The notes under the pieces: model-generated
Told to the model about the DNA's origin: nothing
What the model saw: only the letters and a program-made list of their open reading frames with translations
The model's database searches: none
NCBI GenBank assembly: GCA_025210795.1
Contig: JAOAQZ010000031.1
Coordinates: forward strand, 38,124-102,123
Direction of reading: 5' to 3'
DNA: 64,000 nucleotides
Origin: Cohaesibacter sp.
GTDB lineage: Bacteria > Pseudomonadota > Alphaproteobacteria > Rhizobiales > Cohaesibacteraceae
In this document: positions 38,752 to 47,323 of the stretch, piece after piece
How positions within the stretch are numbered: position 1 is the first letter of the stretch
Layout of the letters: each line of letters begins with the position of its first letter
Made by a program: the position numbers and the translations under genes

Positions 38752-39642
38752 TCAGGCACGCTGCGCCCTTAGAGAAGCGCTGGACGTCATCGCCCACCGC
38801 GAGACAAAGAAAAGTGAAGAGACCACCACACCAAGCCACAGCACATAAATGAGCAGCAACAATTGCAAAGGCACGGTGAAATTAAGCTCAGACGACAACC
38901 CCAGAACCATGGCAAAGCTCCAGGATCCGGCAGAAATGCCGCCAAGAGCGAAGAGCGAGCGGCGCATCTTGTCATCAACCCCGTCCAGCAAAGCCTTGCC
39001 CTGCTGCGCGTTGAGAAGCGGCAGGAAGGAGCGATGAATGAAGACGCCATTGATGGTAAGGGTCAGAACCACAATCACCTTGGTCCAAACCTTGGGATTG
39101 GTGAGCTTCTCCGGTGTCTCGAACCCGTAAATTACGAGAAAGGTCAAACCGGTCAGCCATAGGCCGGCAAGGCCCCAAATCACCAGCTTGGAGCCAAAAC
39201 GCACCAGCTCAACCCCAACGGCATCCACCTTTTTGAAAAAGAGATAGCGCAGGCAATAAAGATCAAGAAACAGCACGGCCCCAAAGCCAGCAGCCAACGC
39301 CGCCACATGCCCCATCACCATAATGGATTTAAAGCTATAGCCGACCCAAGGCTCAAAATCTTCAACCCGGCAAATATCACCAAACGCAAAGGTGCTCTGG
39401 TGATCAATCCCCAGCAGGGTGTGATAAACCCGCACGAAAGGGTCCAGCGTCGGATAGGCATCGTAAATGAGCAGCAAATTGACCAAAGCCAGTGCCACCG
39501 TCGCCCCTTGATACAGAAAATCACGCCGCGTTTCGGTCACATCATCCCCATTGGCTGACACAGTCTTACAGCTCATTTCCTGGTCATGATCTGCCAGAAC
39601 ATAGCGATTGATCCGCATATCGAGATTGGTTGGGTCAGACAT
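38752..39642 (-). CDS. multi-pass membrane protein of unknown function
   Basis: A 296-residue protein I do not recognise. It has a soluble N-terminus of about 45 residues and then six or seven hydrophobic segments (near 48-65, 105-130, 150-175, 185-205, 225-250 and 255-275). Histidines occur at or near membrane segments (VYHTLLGIDH, MGHVAAL, VFIHRSF), so haem or metal binding is conceivable but unproven. gaggag precedes ATG 39642. It lies between the two presumed type I cargos on the same strand, behind a terminator and 288 bp upstream of the copper oxidase; a role in copper or electron supply for the oxidase is only a guess. Confidence 0.6.
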   Translation of the reverse strand: MSDPTNLDMRINRYVLADHDQEMSCKTVSANGDDVTETRRDFLYQGATVALALVNLLLIYDAYPTLDPFVRVYHTLLGIDHQSTFAFGDICRVEDFEPWVGYSFKSIMVMGHVAALAAGFGAVLFLDLYCLRYLFFKKVDAVGVELVRFGSKLVIWGLAGLWLTGLTFLVIYGFETPEKLTNPKVWTKVIVVLTLTINGVFIHRSFLPLLNAQQGKALLDGVDDKMRRSLFALGGISAGSWSFAMVLGLSSELNFTVPLQLLLLIYVLWLGVVVSSLFFVSRWAMTSSASLRAQRA

Positions 39643-39757
39643 GGCGCGCTCCTCTCATTTTGTGAGCGATTGGATGAATTTTGCAAAAAGCAACTGTAAG
39701 AAAGCCAAATCCGGCAAGATCCAGCTCTTTGCAAAACACATCAAAATTGAGGAAAAT

Positions 39758-39784
39758 GTTGGCAGCCATAGATTGGCTGCCAAC
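39758..39784 (-). terminator. terminator after the 1182-residue cargo gene
   Basis: A perfect 11-bp stem, gttggcagcca (39758-39768) with tggctgccaac (39774-39784), 5-nt loop; on the minus strand it is followed by attttcctc. It lies 27 bp past the cargo stop codon. Confidence 0.75.
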
Positions 39785-39811
39785 TGGATTAGATCAGAAG
39801 ATTAGAGGCCC

Positions 39812-40678
39812 TTAAGCCAGCTCATCCTGAATGACCACGGTTTCATCATTGAATTTGACTTCCTCAAATCCATACAGGAAGTCATATTTATCCGTGCTCT
39901 CGTTATAGACGACCACACCATTGCCATCATCAGTTTCAGCAAAGCCATAATCATCGGCATTTCCGTCAATAACAAAGGTATCGGTGCCGTCGGTCCCGCC
40001 GATAAACTCCACCTCATCAACATTGTCGACAACTGTGGTCTGACCAACCTTCTCACCGGTCAGGCTGACATCCTTGTCGTTAAAGCGCAGGGTTTCAAAA
40101 TCCCAAATGATGTCAAAGCCTTCGTCATTCCAGATCAGAATGCCAGTGCCATCATCGGTCTTGGACCAGTTATAGTCAGACGAATTGGCGTCAATAACAA
40201 AAGTGTCGGTTCCGTCCGTTGCCGAGACATATTCCTCAACACCGGCTTCATCCTTCACTTTCATATTTTCAGCCCCGTCACCGGTGAATCTGACAGTTTG
40301 ATCCTGAAACTTGATGGCTTCAAAGTCATAAAGAACATCAAAACCCTCATCATTCCAGACCATAACCCCTTCGGCATCACTGGATGGAGCCCACTGATAG
40401 TCGGTAGAGTTGCCGTTAATGGTAAAGGTGTCATACCCGTCGGTGCCGTTGATATATTCCTCGGTGCCCGCAACATCGGTGACATTCAGCTCACCAACAA
40501 TATCGGCAGTAAGGTCAATATCCCTGTCATCAAACTTGATCAGCTCAAAGTCTGTCAGAACATCATGGCCGGTGGCATTCCAGATGATGACGCTGCCGTC
40601 ATCGCGCTTGGCCCAGCTATAATCCTTGGAATTGCCTTTGATAACAAAGGTGTCTGTCCCAGAGGTGCCGGTCAGATA
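39812..40678 (-). repeat. C-terminal array of four ~75-residue repeats in the 1182-residue cargo
   Basis: Units start near residues 895, 969, 1044 and 1119, each with a GTxGxDTF motif, DY-x-W, a VWNDEGFD-like block and FExxxFxD. The last unit closely matches the last unit of the oxidase; even the DNA at 39812-39890 and 34990-35065 is visibly similar, which points to recent shared ancestry. Confidence 0.85.
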
Positions 40679-43360
40679 TTGATCTGCATCCGGATCATTC
40701 TCGACAGTATCCCCTTCCTCAGGCTCAACACCGTCCAGAACTTCCTGAATGGTATAGGTAGAATCAGAGCCTTTGAAATAGACATATTCGGTACTGGTCA
40801 CCACATCACGGCCATAAACAGCGCTTTCAACAATCAGGCGACCATAGGCATCCAGCGAGAATTCATAATCGCCCGGCACGCCGTCATAGATCACGGTATC
40901 AATTCCCATACCGCCCTGAATGAAGTCATTGCCGCGACCACCATACATGCCGTCATTGCCGCCAAGACCGTGGATCTGGTCACCGCCATTGCCGCCAATA
41001 AGCGTGTCATTGCCAGAGGTGCCATGAACATGCTCACCAACATAGTCAAACGGATCTTCAACCGTGAAGTCAGCCCGCTCGGTGCGACCATAAAGAATGT
41101 CACGCGCAGACGATTCCAGATACAGCTTGGTATTGTCATTGGTGTTTTGTACCATGTCATTGCCGATCTGGATGGCAAGGGCTTCTTTGCCTGCACCAAT
41201 CTCGGTTGGCGTGCCAAGCAGTTTCACACCATCAATAGCTTCCCAACCGGAATAATAGTTGGTGTCGAGAACAAAGCGCACTTCGCTGGTGGCAAAATCG
41301 GTTTGCTCGAAATTGATGACCGTCTTCTTGCCCTGAGCCGTTGTACCGGTCCAGACCGTATGCCAGACACCATCCTCGTCTTTCAGCTCAACCTTGCGGA
41401 TATTACCAATATTGTAAGAAGATGTTTCCAGATGCAGGCCATTAGCCAGCATATCAGAGCCAAACTTCATATTGATGGTGACATCACCCACTTGGGTGCT
41501 GTTAGGGTACCACAAACCAGACTTGGAGGGATCACCAACCATATTGGCTTGAGAATAAGTCGTCTGGCCCGGTGCATTGGCTTCAATTGCCCAGTTAGCA
41601 CCGGCTTCATATTTGGCATCATTAAGATCAATCTTGAACGAGCCAAGATTATGACCGGTATGGGAACCATTATTATTGTTGGAGATCATGGAGACCTTAT
41701 AGACCCCATCTCCCAAATGCTCCGCAATGGTCTTGTTTTTATCAAGCGTATGGGTGTAGCCAAGATCGATGGTCACATCCGTGCCGATCACCTCTTCAAT
41801 ATCACCAAAAGGCAAGGGTGAGTGAAGAAGATGGTTGATGGTCATTTCGCGATCAGCCGCTGTCATGGAATCAAAATTGATACCAGTCATGATCATCAAT
41901 TTGGCCTGCGTTGCCTCGGTCAGCGCTTCCCAATCGTTCAAGTTGGTAATCTGCTGGGCAACCTTGCGCTCAAAAGCCTGACCCGACAAAGTCGGATATT
42001 TGGCCTTCATCTGGTCAATCGCTTGCTCAATCACCGGCTGCAAGGCAGTGATCGGGCTGCGGGCAACAATAGAGGAATCCGACAGCCAGCTATAGCCGCC
42101 ATATTTTTCCTGCCCTTCAACCAGCGCATTGGCATAATAATGCATGGCATGGTCAACAAAATTGTGACCCTGATGCATGCCGGTCATTTCAGGATGATCA
42201 AAATCGTTCTGCTCGGTGCGGCCATAAAGAATGTCCTTGGCTGCAGCATCCAGATACAGTTTGTTATTGTTGTTGGTGTTGGCAACCATGTCATTGCCAA
42301 TATCGACAGCCAGATCTTCAAGACCGGATCCGTCACCTTCAACGGCAGGAGCACCTTTCAGCTCTACTTTGGTAATGCCTTCCCACTGGCCATTATTGCC
42401 GGTTTGCATAACAAAGCGCACATCTTGGGAAACAAAATCAACACCGCTCAGATCAATGACTGTTTCTGCTTGGTAAGCTGTTTCACCGGTAAAGACTGTA
42501 TGCCAAACACCGTCAGAATCTTTTAGCTCGACTTTTGTAATCGCGCCCACTTTGTAACCACTGCCACCAGTAATCACCAGTTCGTCAGCAACAACAGCCT
42601 TGCCAAAACTCATAACAATATCAACATCACCAACGTCAGTGCTGGAAGGCCACCAAACGCTGCCATTATTGCCGGTCATTGTTGCAGGGCTGTTATAATC
42701 ACCATCATTCGGAGTATCCGCAGAAACGGCATAATTATCAGTAATCTGATATTTGGCGTCGCTCAGATCGATCTTGAACGATCCCAGATTATGACCGGTA
42801 TGTGAGCCATTATTGTTGTTGGAGATCATATAGACTTTATAGATCCCGTCACCCAGATGCTCGGCAACTGTCTTATTTTTGTCCAAAGTATGGGTATAGC
42901 CAAGATCGATGGTCACATCGGTGCCCAGCACTTCCTCAATATCACCAAAAGGCAGCGGGCTATGCTGCAGGTGATTGATGGTCATCTCGCGCTCAGCTTC
43001 CGTCATGGCATCAAAATTGATGCCAGTCATGATCATAATTTCATTCTGGGTCTCGGTCTCAAGATTGGCCCAGTCATTAAGCTGGGTCAGCTGATTGGCA
43101 ACCTTGTTTTCAAGGGCTTCACCGGTCAGGGTCGGGTTTGCCTTTTTAACCTGGCGAATGGCTTGCTCAATTACCGGGCGAAGGCCGGTAATGGGTGAGC
43201 GAGCAACGATTGTGCTGTCATTGATATAAGCATAGCCACCATAGCGGGCCTGCTCTGGCGCCAAAACTGTCTCGCCCAGCATATCCATAACATGCATGCG
43301 AAAATCATGAGGTGAGTCCCCGTTCATATAGTGGCCACCACCGTTACCATTGCTACTCAT
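39812..43360 (-). CDS. large RTX-type protein with duplicated ~380-residue unit (type I secretion cargo)
   Basis: An 1182-residue protein without a signal peptide. It consists of two tandem copies of one unit (about 39-387 and 419-765), a short RTX stretch (about 779-825, four GGxGxD-like nonapeptides), then four 75-residue repeats identical in type to those of the oxidase, ending IQDELA. Each large unit has a helical part (PVIEQAI to MTGINFD), an unusual segment with LGYTHTLDKNKT and NNNNGSHTGHNLGSF, and a discoidin (F5/8 C)-like beta part (KVELKDxDGVWHTV). I recognise no catalytic domain; adhesion or matrix binding is possible. Divergent from the type I exporter genes. ATG 43360 has agagga upstream; the frame extends to 43450. 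Confidence 0.8.
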   Translation of the reverse strand: MSSNGNGGGHYMNGDSPHDFRMHVMDMLGETVLAPEQARYGGYAYINDSTIVARSPITGLRPVIEQAIRQVKKANPTLTGEALENKVANQLTQLNDWANLETETQNEIMIMTGINFDAMTEAEREMTINHLQHSPLPFGDIEEVLGTDVTIDLGYTHTLDKNKTVAEHLGDGIYKVYMISNNNNGSHTGHNLGSFKIDLSDAKYQITDNYAVSADTPNDGDYNSPATMTGNNGSVWWPSSTDVGDVDIVMSFGKAVVADELVITGGSGYKVGAITKVELKDSDGVWHTVFTGETAYQAETVIDLSGVDFVSQDVRFVMQTGNNGQWEGITKVELKGAPAVEGDGSGLEDLAVDIGNDMVANTNNNNKLYLDAAAKDILYGRTEQNDFDHPEMTGMHQGHNFVDHAMHYYANALVEGQEKYGGYSWLSDSSIVARSPITALQPVIEQAIDQMKAKYPTLSGQAFERKVAQQITNLNDWEALTEATQAKLMIMTGINFDSMTAADREMTINHLLHSPLPFGDIEEVIGTDVTIDLGYTHTLDKNKTIAEHLGDGVYKVSMISNNNNGSHTGHNLGSFKIDLNDAKYEAGANWAIEANAPGQTTYSQANMVGDPSKSGLWYPNSTQVGDVTINMKFGSDMLANGLHLETSSYNIGNIRKVELKDEDGVWHTVWTGTTAQGKKTVINFEQTDFATSEVRFVLDTNYYSGWEAIDGVKLLGTPTEIGAGKEALAIQIGNDMVQNTNDNTKLYLESSARDILYGRTERADFTVEDPFDYVGEHVHGTSGNDTLIGGNGGDQIHGLGGNDGMYGGRGNDFIQGGMGIDTVIYDGVPGDYEFSLDAYGRLIVESAVYGRDVVTSTEYVYFKGSDSTYTIQEVLDGVEPEEGDTVENDPDADQYLTGTSGTDTFVIKGNSKDYSWAKRDDGSVIIWNATGHDVLTDFELIKFDDRDIDLTADIVGELNVTDVAGTEEYINGTDGYDTFTINGNSTDYQWAPSSDAEGVMVWNDEGFDVLYDFEAIKFQDQTVRFTGDGAENMKVKDEAGVEEYVSATDGTDTFVIDANSSDYNWSKTDDGTGILIWNDEGFDIIWDFETLRFNDKDVSLTGEKVGQTTVVDNVDEVEFIGGTDGTDTFVIDGNADDYGFAETDDGNGVVVYNESTDKYDFLYGFEEVKFNDETVVIQDELA
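40886..41026 (-). repeat. RTX calcium-binding nonapeptide repeats
   Basis: Residues about 779-825 contain GTSGNDTL, GGNGGDQI, GLGGNDGM, GGRGNDFI and GGMGIDTV. These form a short calcium-binding beta-roll, the hallmark of type I-secreted RTX proteins. Confidence 0.85.
41066..43246 (-). repeat. tandem duplication of a ~380-residue coding unit
   Basis: Copy 1 occupies 42200-43246 and copy 2 41066-42106 (coding order). Both begin YGGY, then SIVARSPIT and PVIEQAI, share INHLxHSPLPFGDIEEV and NNNNGSHTGHNLGS, and end KDILYGRTE. The period is about 1140 bp. The first halves of the unit are more alike than the discoidin-like halves. Confidence 0.9.
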
Positions 43361-43646
43361 GATCCAACATCCTCTATTCTTGCTCAAAATAATTTGCTGC
43401 GAATGTCCCCCACAGCGCCCAGCCTGTTTGCGTAAATCTACGTGTGACAAGCTGTCTTGTTGTGGGAATGAGCAACGGATGTGCCAGACAATGCCAGAGT
43501 TAACGGCGGAAAATTCATTAAGTTTAAGAAGATATTAAAATCCAAACCACGGAAAATTAAGAAAAAAAGCCCCTCAATCAGAACCATTTGTTAGAGAAAT
43601 AGCGCTAACTTGGCAGAAACACTTATATTCGCGCGAAAAGTAAGTA

Positions 43647-45698
43647 ATGAAGTATCTATCTACATTTAAACCGCTGATTATATTTTCTGTAGTAACCAAC
43701 CTATTAATGCTGGTTGCACCGCTACACATGACACAAGTATATGATCGTGTTTTATCTTCTGGCAGTAAGGAAACTTTATTTTACTTAACCATTATCGGCG
43801 CGTTTCTACTGTGTCTTTTTGGTGCATCAGAGGCAATTCGCTCCAAATTGGCACAGCGTCTGTCGGCCCAATTTGCGACAGCCAATGCCGATTTGCTCTT
43901 TGCCAACCTGACAGACCATGGTGGCAATGCTGCAAATGCCCCGGGATTACTTAGACAATTCAATAGCTTGAAGTCTTTTCTGGGCGGCCGCGCCTTCATC
44001 GGGCTGTTTGATGTGCCCTTCGTGCCAGTTTTTGTCATCATCCTTTTTATGGTCCATTACCAGATCGGTGCCCTGACTTTACTTGGTGCCGCAGCCCTTG
44101 CAGCCGTTGCCTATCTGAACAAAACCAATATGGCACAGGATCAGTCCACCTCTTCAGACGCCCAAAGCCAGTCCATGCAATTCGCCCATGCGGTCTTTGA
44201 ACGCTCGGAAGATATTCGCGCCATGGGCCTGATGCCTGCCTTGAGCGAGCGCTGGGGCCGCATGCTGGGCACCAGTCTTAATGCGCAGGATAAAGCCGCC
44301 TCTGGCAATGCCTTCTATTTTGGTCTGTCGCGTGCCGTTCGCCAGATCTTGCAAATCACCATTATGGCATGGGGTGCCTATCTAGTACTGACGGGTGATA
44401 TGTCCGGCGGCCTGATCTTTGCCGCCTCCATTATCTCGGGCAAGGTTCTGCAACCGATTGAGCAAGTCATTGGCGGCTGGGATGCCATTGCCAATGCCCG
44501 TAAAGCCCATGACGACCTGACAGCCTTTTTTGCGCAATGTGGCCAGAAGCAAATGGCGATGCAACAACCCCAGCCTCATGGCTTGTTGCAATGTAAAAAT
44601 GTATCCTACCAGCTTGATGGTGCCCAAGGGCCTGTTCAGCTGCTCTCTGACATCACCTTCACCGTTGGTCCGGGCGAGATGTGCGCCATTGTTGGCCCTT
44701 CCGGATCCGGCAAATCCACCCTTGCTCGCATTTTGGCAGGAGCTGTTCTGCCAAGTGATGGGGAAGTCAATCTCGATGGCTGTAATCAGACCAACTGGCC
44801 CGCCGATCAGTGGGGGCAATATGTTGGCTATGTATCGCAGGATATCATGCTCTTTCCCGGTACATTGGCGGAGAATATCGCCCGCATGGATGTGGATCCG
44901 GACGAAGAAAAAGTCATCAGTGCCGCCCAAAAGGCTGGCGTTCACCAGCTCATCAATACCTTCCCCGATGGCTACCAAACCCAGCTTGGCCCCTCCGGCA
45001 TCCGCCTCTCTGGCGGCCAGCGTCAGCGCATTGCATTGGCGCGCGCCCTTTATAGCAACCCAAAAGTCCTGATCCTTGATGAGCCCAACGCCCATCTTGA
45101 TACAGCAGGTGAGCAAGCCCTGATGCGCATCTTGGGTAATTTGCGCAGCAAAGGCACATGCATTTTGTTTGTCAGCCAGCGGCCCAATCTGGTGCGGATC
45201 GCCAGTAAGATCGTCACCATCGAAGAAGGCCAATGTGTCAAAATCGACAAGCAGAACCAGCCGCAACAGAGCCCAGCTAAAACGGGCAAGGCGGATATAA
45301 AGGCTCAAGATCTGAACGGCCCCAAAGACCTGAAAAATCTCAACTCTGCGACCCAATCGCTGGGCCAACCGGCCCACACTTTGGGTACGGCTCAGCGCAC
45401 AAACAAAAAAGAGGCAGACATCCAAAAAAAAGGCGGCGCTGATACCCCTGCCCAGGCAGATCGCCCCTCTCTTGCAGAACAGGCCATCTTATCACGTAAA
45501 GTTCTGCCAAAAGGCCAAAAACCGGAGAAAAGCCAGTCAGACGAAAAAGAAAGCAGAATAAAGACCTATAAAGTGAAGCCAAACCCCACTTCGGCAGCTT
45601 CGGGCACTACTGCACCCAAACCGAAAAGCTTTCCATTTTCATCGCTCACACCGTCATCTTCAGGCAACAGGCAGGCATCACTAGATGAAACTCAGTAA
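43647..45698 (+). CDS. type I secretion ABC exporter, PrtD-like, with long disordered tail
   Basis: A 683-residue fused membrane/ATPase exporter. It lacks a C39-like N-terminal domain, as in PrtD/AprD-type exporters. Membrane domain about 10-310; NBD with Walker A GPSGSGKST (about 351-359), signature [15 protein letters not shown] (about 454) and Walker B VLILDEPNAHLD (about 474). From about residue 532 to the end runs a tail of some 150 residues rich in Lys, Gln, Pro and Ser that is unusual for the family. The HlyD gene starts 14 bp before its stop. Divergent cargo genes suggest their proteins are the substrates. The RBS before ATG 43647 is weak. Confidence 0.9.
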   Translation: MKYLSTFKPLIIFSVVTNLLMLVAPLHMTQVYDRVLSSGSKETLFYLTIIGAFLLCLFGASEAIRSKLAQRLSAQFATANADLLFANLTDHGGNAANAPGLLRQFNSLKSFLGGRAFIGLFDVPFVPVFVIILFMVHYQIGALTLLGAAALAAVAYLNKTNMAQDQSTSSDAQSQSMQFAHAVFERSEDIRAMGLMPALSERWGRMLGTSLNAQDKAASGNAFYFGLSRAVRQILQITIMAWGAYLVLTGDMSGGLIFAASIISGKVLQPIEQVIGGWDAIANARKAHDDLTAFFAQCGQKQMAMQQPQPHGLLQCKNVSYQLDGAQGPVQLLSDITFTVGPGEMCAIVGPSGSGKSTLARILAGAVLPSDGEVNLDGCNQTNWPADQWGQYVGYVSQDIMLFPGTLAENIARMDVDPDEEKVISAAQKAGVHQLINTFPDGYQTQLGPSGIRLSGGQRQRIALARALYSNPKVLILDEPNAHLDTAGEQALMRILGNLRSKGTCILFVSQRPNLVRIASKIVTIEEGQCVKIDKQNQPQQSPAKTGKADIKAQDLNGPKDLKNLNSATQSLGQPAHTLGTAQRTNKKEADIQKKGGADTPAQADRPSLAEQAILSRKVLPKGQKPEKSQSDEKESRIKTYKVKPNPTSAASGTTAPKPKSFPFSSLTPSSSGNRQASLDETQ

Positions 45699-47106
45699 CC
45701 CATCTCCGGATCATTCCTCTGCCAAGACATGGACCGAGGATGTGGCGCAGGATACAAGCGGCATTACCCGCACCGGCTATGCCTATATTGTGGGAGCATT
45801 GCTGGTCTTTCTTCTGTGGGGCATGTTCATGCCTCTCTCCTCTGCCGTTGTTGCCAATGGCCGCGTCATTGCCGCAGGCCAGAATAAGTTGTTGCAACAT
45901 CCGACCGGAGGCGTGGTGCGCAAAATCCATGCCCAAGACGGCACCGAGCTGACCAAAGGCGCACTGGTTATTGAAATTGACCCTGAAGATGCTCGTGCGG
46001 AACTGGCACAACTCAAAGCCCGGCATGCCCTCTTCAGTGCGCAAAAAGCTAGATTTGAAGCAGAAAAATCACAACAGGCAAATACAGAACAATCTCAATA
46101 TAGCCCGGGTCTGCGCGGCACCATTCCCCTGCCGCGCCCCAAGGCGCTGCGCACTATCAGCACTGCAGCGCAGACAAGCTTGCCCAAAATTGACCAAGCC
46201 GAACCTTCCGCAGCCCACACCCTGATTGCCCGCGAACAACAGGCAGAACTGGATGCCCGCTTGGCACGCTTTAACAGCGAGCTGTCTTCGCTCAACAATC
46301 AGTTTGAAGCCTTGCGCAGCGAAAAAAGCGGCCTTGGACCCCAGATCCGCAACCAGAAACAACTGGTAGCCTTGCAAAATGAAGAACTGAAAAAGGTCCG
46401 CCCACTGGCCAAAGAGCGCTATATCTCAAAACGACGCTTGCTGGAAATTGAATCCAATGTGCTCAGCGCCCAGTCCCGACTTGATGCGCTCATCGCTCAA
46501 GAAGGCGCAACAACAGCGCGTATGGCCGAGATTCAGGACCGGATCAATCAGCTCAATTCTTCCCGCACCGAGGAATATTCGCGCGAGCTCGCGACACTCC
46601 ATTCTGAACTTGCGGCGATATCAGAGCAGATCAAGGCCGCTGAAAAAGCGGTCTCCTACACCCAGATCCGCGCGCCAGTTGATGGCGTCCTCGCCAAACT
46701 GGCGGTCCATACTCAAGGCGGGGTCATTCGCCCAGGCGAAACCATTGGCGAGATTGTTCCCAGCAAAGCCTCTTATCTGGTGGAAGCCCGCATTGCTCCG
46801 CAAGATGTGGCGAGCGTAGAGGTCGGCCACAAGGCCGAGCTGGTGATTACTGCCTTTAACCGCCGCCTGACCGACCCGTTCGACGGGCGCGTAAGTTATG
46901 TCGCAGCCGACTCCACCATTGATGAACAAACGGGTGAGCCCTATTTTGCTGTTCGTCTTGCCTTTAACGATGTTACTGGCTTTGAGCAGGCTATCCAGTC
47001 CGGCATGTTTGCCGAAGCCTATATCCAGCTGGGAGCCCGCTCCTTCTTTGGCTATCTAATGAAGCCGATCACCGATAGCTTCCGCAAAGCCTTCCAAGAA
47101 CGGTAA
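45685..47106 (+). CDS. type I secretion periplasmic adaptor, HlyD family
   Basis: A 473-residue membrane-fusion protein linking the ABC exporter to an outer-membrane TolC channel. Cytoplasmic N-terminus of about 30 residues, one membrane helix (about 33-52), lipoyl half-motif (QHPTGGVVRKIHAQDGTELTKG), long coiled coil (about 100-310, interrupted by a Pro/Ser-rich linker near 130-170), second lipoyl half (YTQIRAPVDGVLAKLAVHT) and a beta-barrel domain with AELVITAFNRR. Its start overlaps the ABC gene by 14 bp. No TolC gene follows; the operon ends at a terminator, so TolC is presumably encoded elsewhere. Confidence 0.92.
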   Translation: MKLSNPSPDHSSAKTWTEDVAQDTSGITRTGYAYIVGALLVFLLWGMFMPLSSAVVANGRVIAAGQNKLLQHPTGGVVRKIHAQDGTELTKGALVIEIDPEDARAELAQLKARHALFSAQKARFEAEKSQQANTEQSQYSPGLRGTIPLPRPKALRTISTAAQTSLPKIDQAEPSAAHTLIAREQQAELDARLARFNSELSSLNNQFEALRSEKSGLGPQIRNQKQLVALQNEELKKVRPLAKERYISKRRLLEIESNVLSAQSRLDALIAQEGATTARMAEIQDRINQLNSSRTEEYSRELATLHSELAAISEQIKAAEKAVSYTQIRAPVDGVLAKLAVHTQGGVIRPGETIGEIVPSKASYLVEARIAPQDVASVEVGHKAELVITAFNRRLTDPFDGRVSYVAADSTIDEQTGEPYFAVRLAFNDVTGFEQAIQSGMFAEAYIQLGARSFFGYLMKPITDSFRKAFQER

Positions 47107-47175
47107 GAATTGCAGGCCACAGTTCGCACACTTTTGCTCGTCACTAGCGAAGCCATGATTGCAGCCTGAAAACAC

Positions 47176-47212
47176 GCCCAAGAGAGAGTTCCCTCCCTCT
47201 CTTGGGCTTTTT
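47176..47212 (+). terminator. terminator of the type I exporter operon
   Basis: A perfect 11-bp stem, gcccaagagag (47176-47186) with ctctcttgggc (47197-47207), 10-nt loop, followed by five T. Confidence 0.88.
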
Positions 47213-47254
47213 ATGAGCAGCCCTTTGAACCAGAACCATCCCAAAGCAAAACAA

Positions 47255-47277
47255 CCTTCCCGCATGAAACGGGAAGG
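47255..47277 (-). terminator. terminator of the globin chemoreceptor gene
   Basis: ccttcccg (47255-47262) pairs with cgggaagg (47270-47277); read on the minus strand it is followed by ttgttttgcttt. It lies just downstream of the chemoreceptor stop codon. Confidence 0.75.
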
Positions 47278-47323
47278 CTGATATTATTCAGATCAGAAAG
47301 ATAAAGCTGAGCTTATGTAAGGC

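Noticed and set aside
40298..41821. Open frame of about 507 codons on the plus strand inside the 1182-residue cargo gene
   Set aside because: Antisense shadow of repetitive coding sequence; its apparent repeats mirror those of the real protein.
34990..43360. Regularly spaced repeats that might suggest a CRISPR or other DNA repeat array
   Set aside because: The periodicity is about 225 bp in frame and conserved at protein level, so these are coding repeats.
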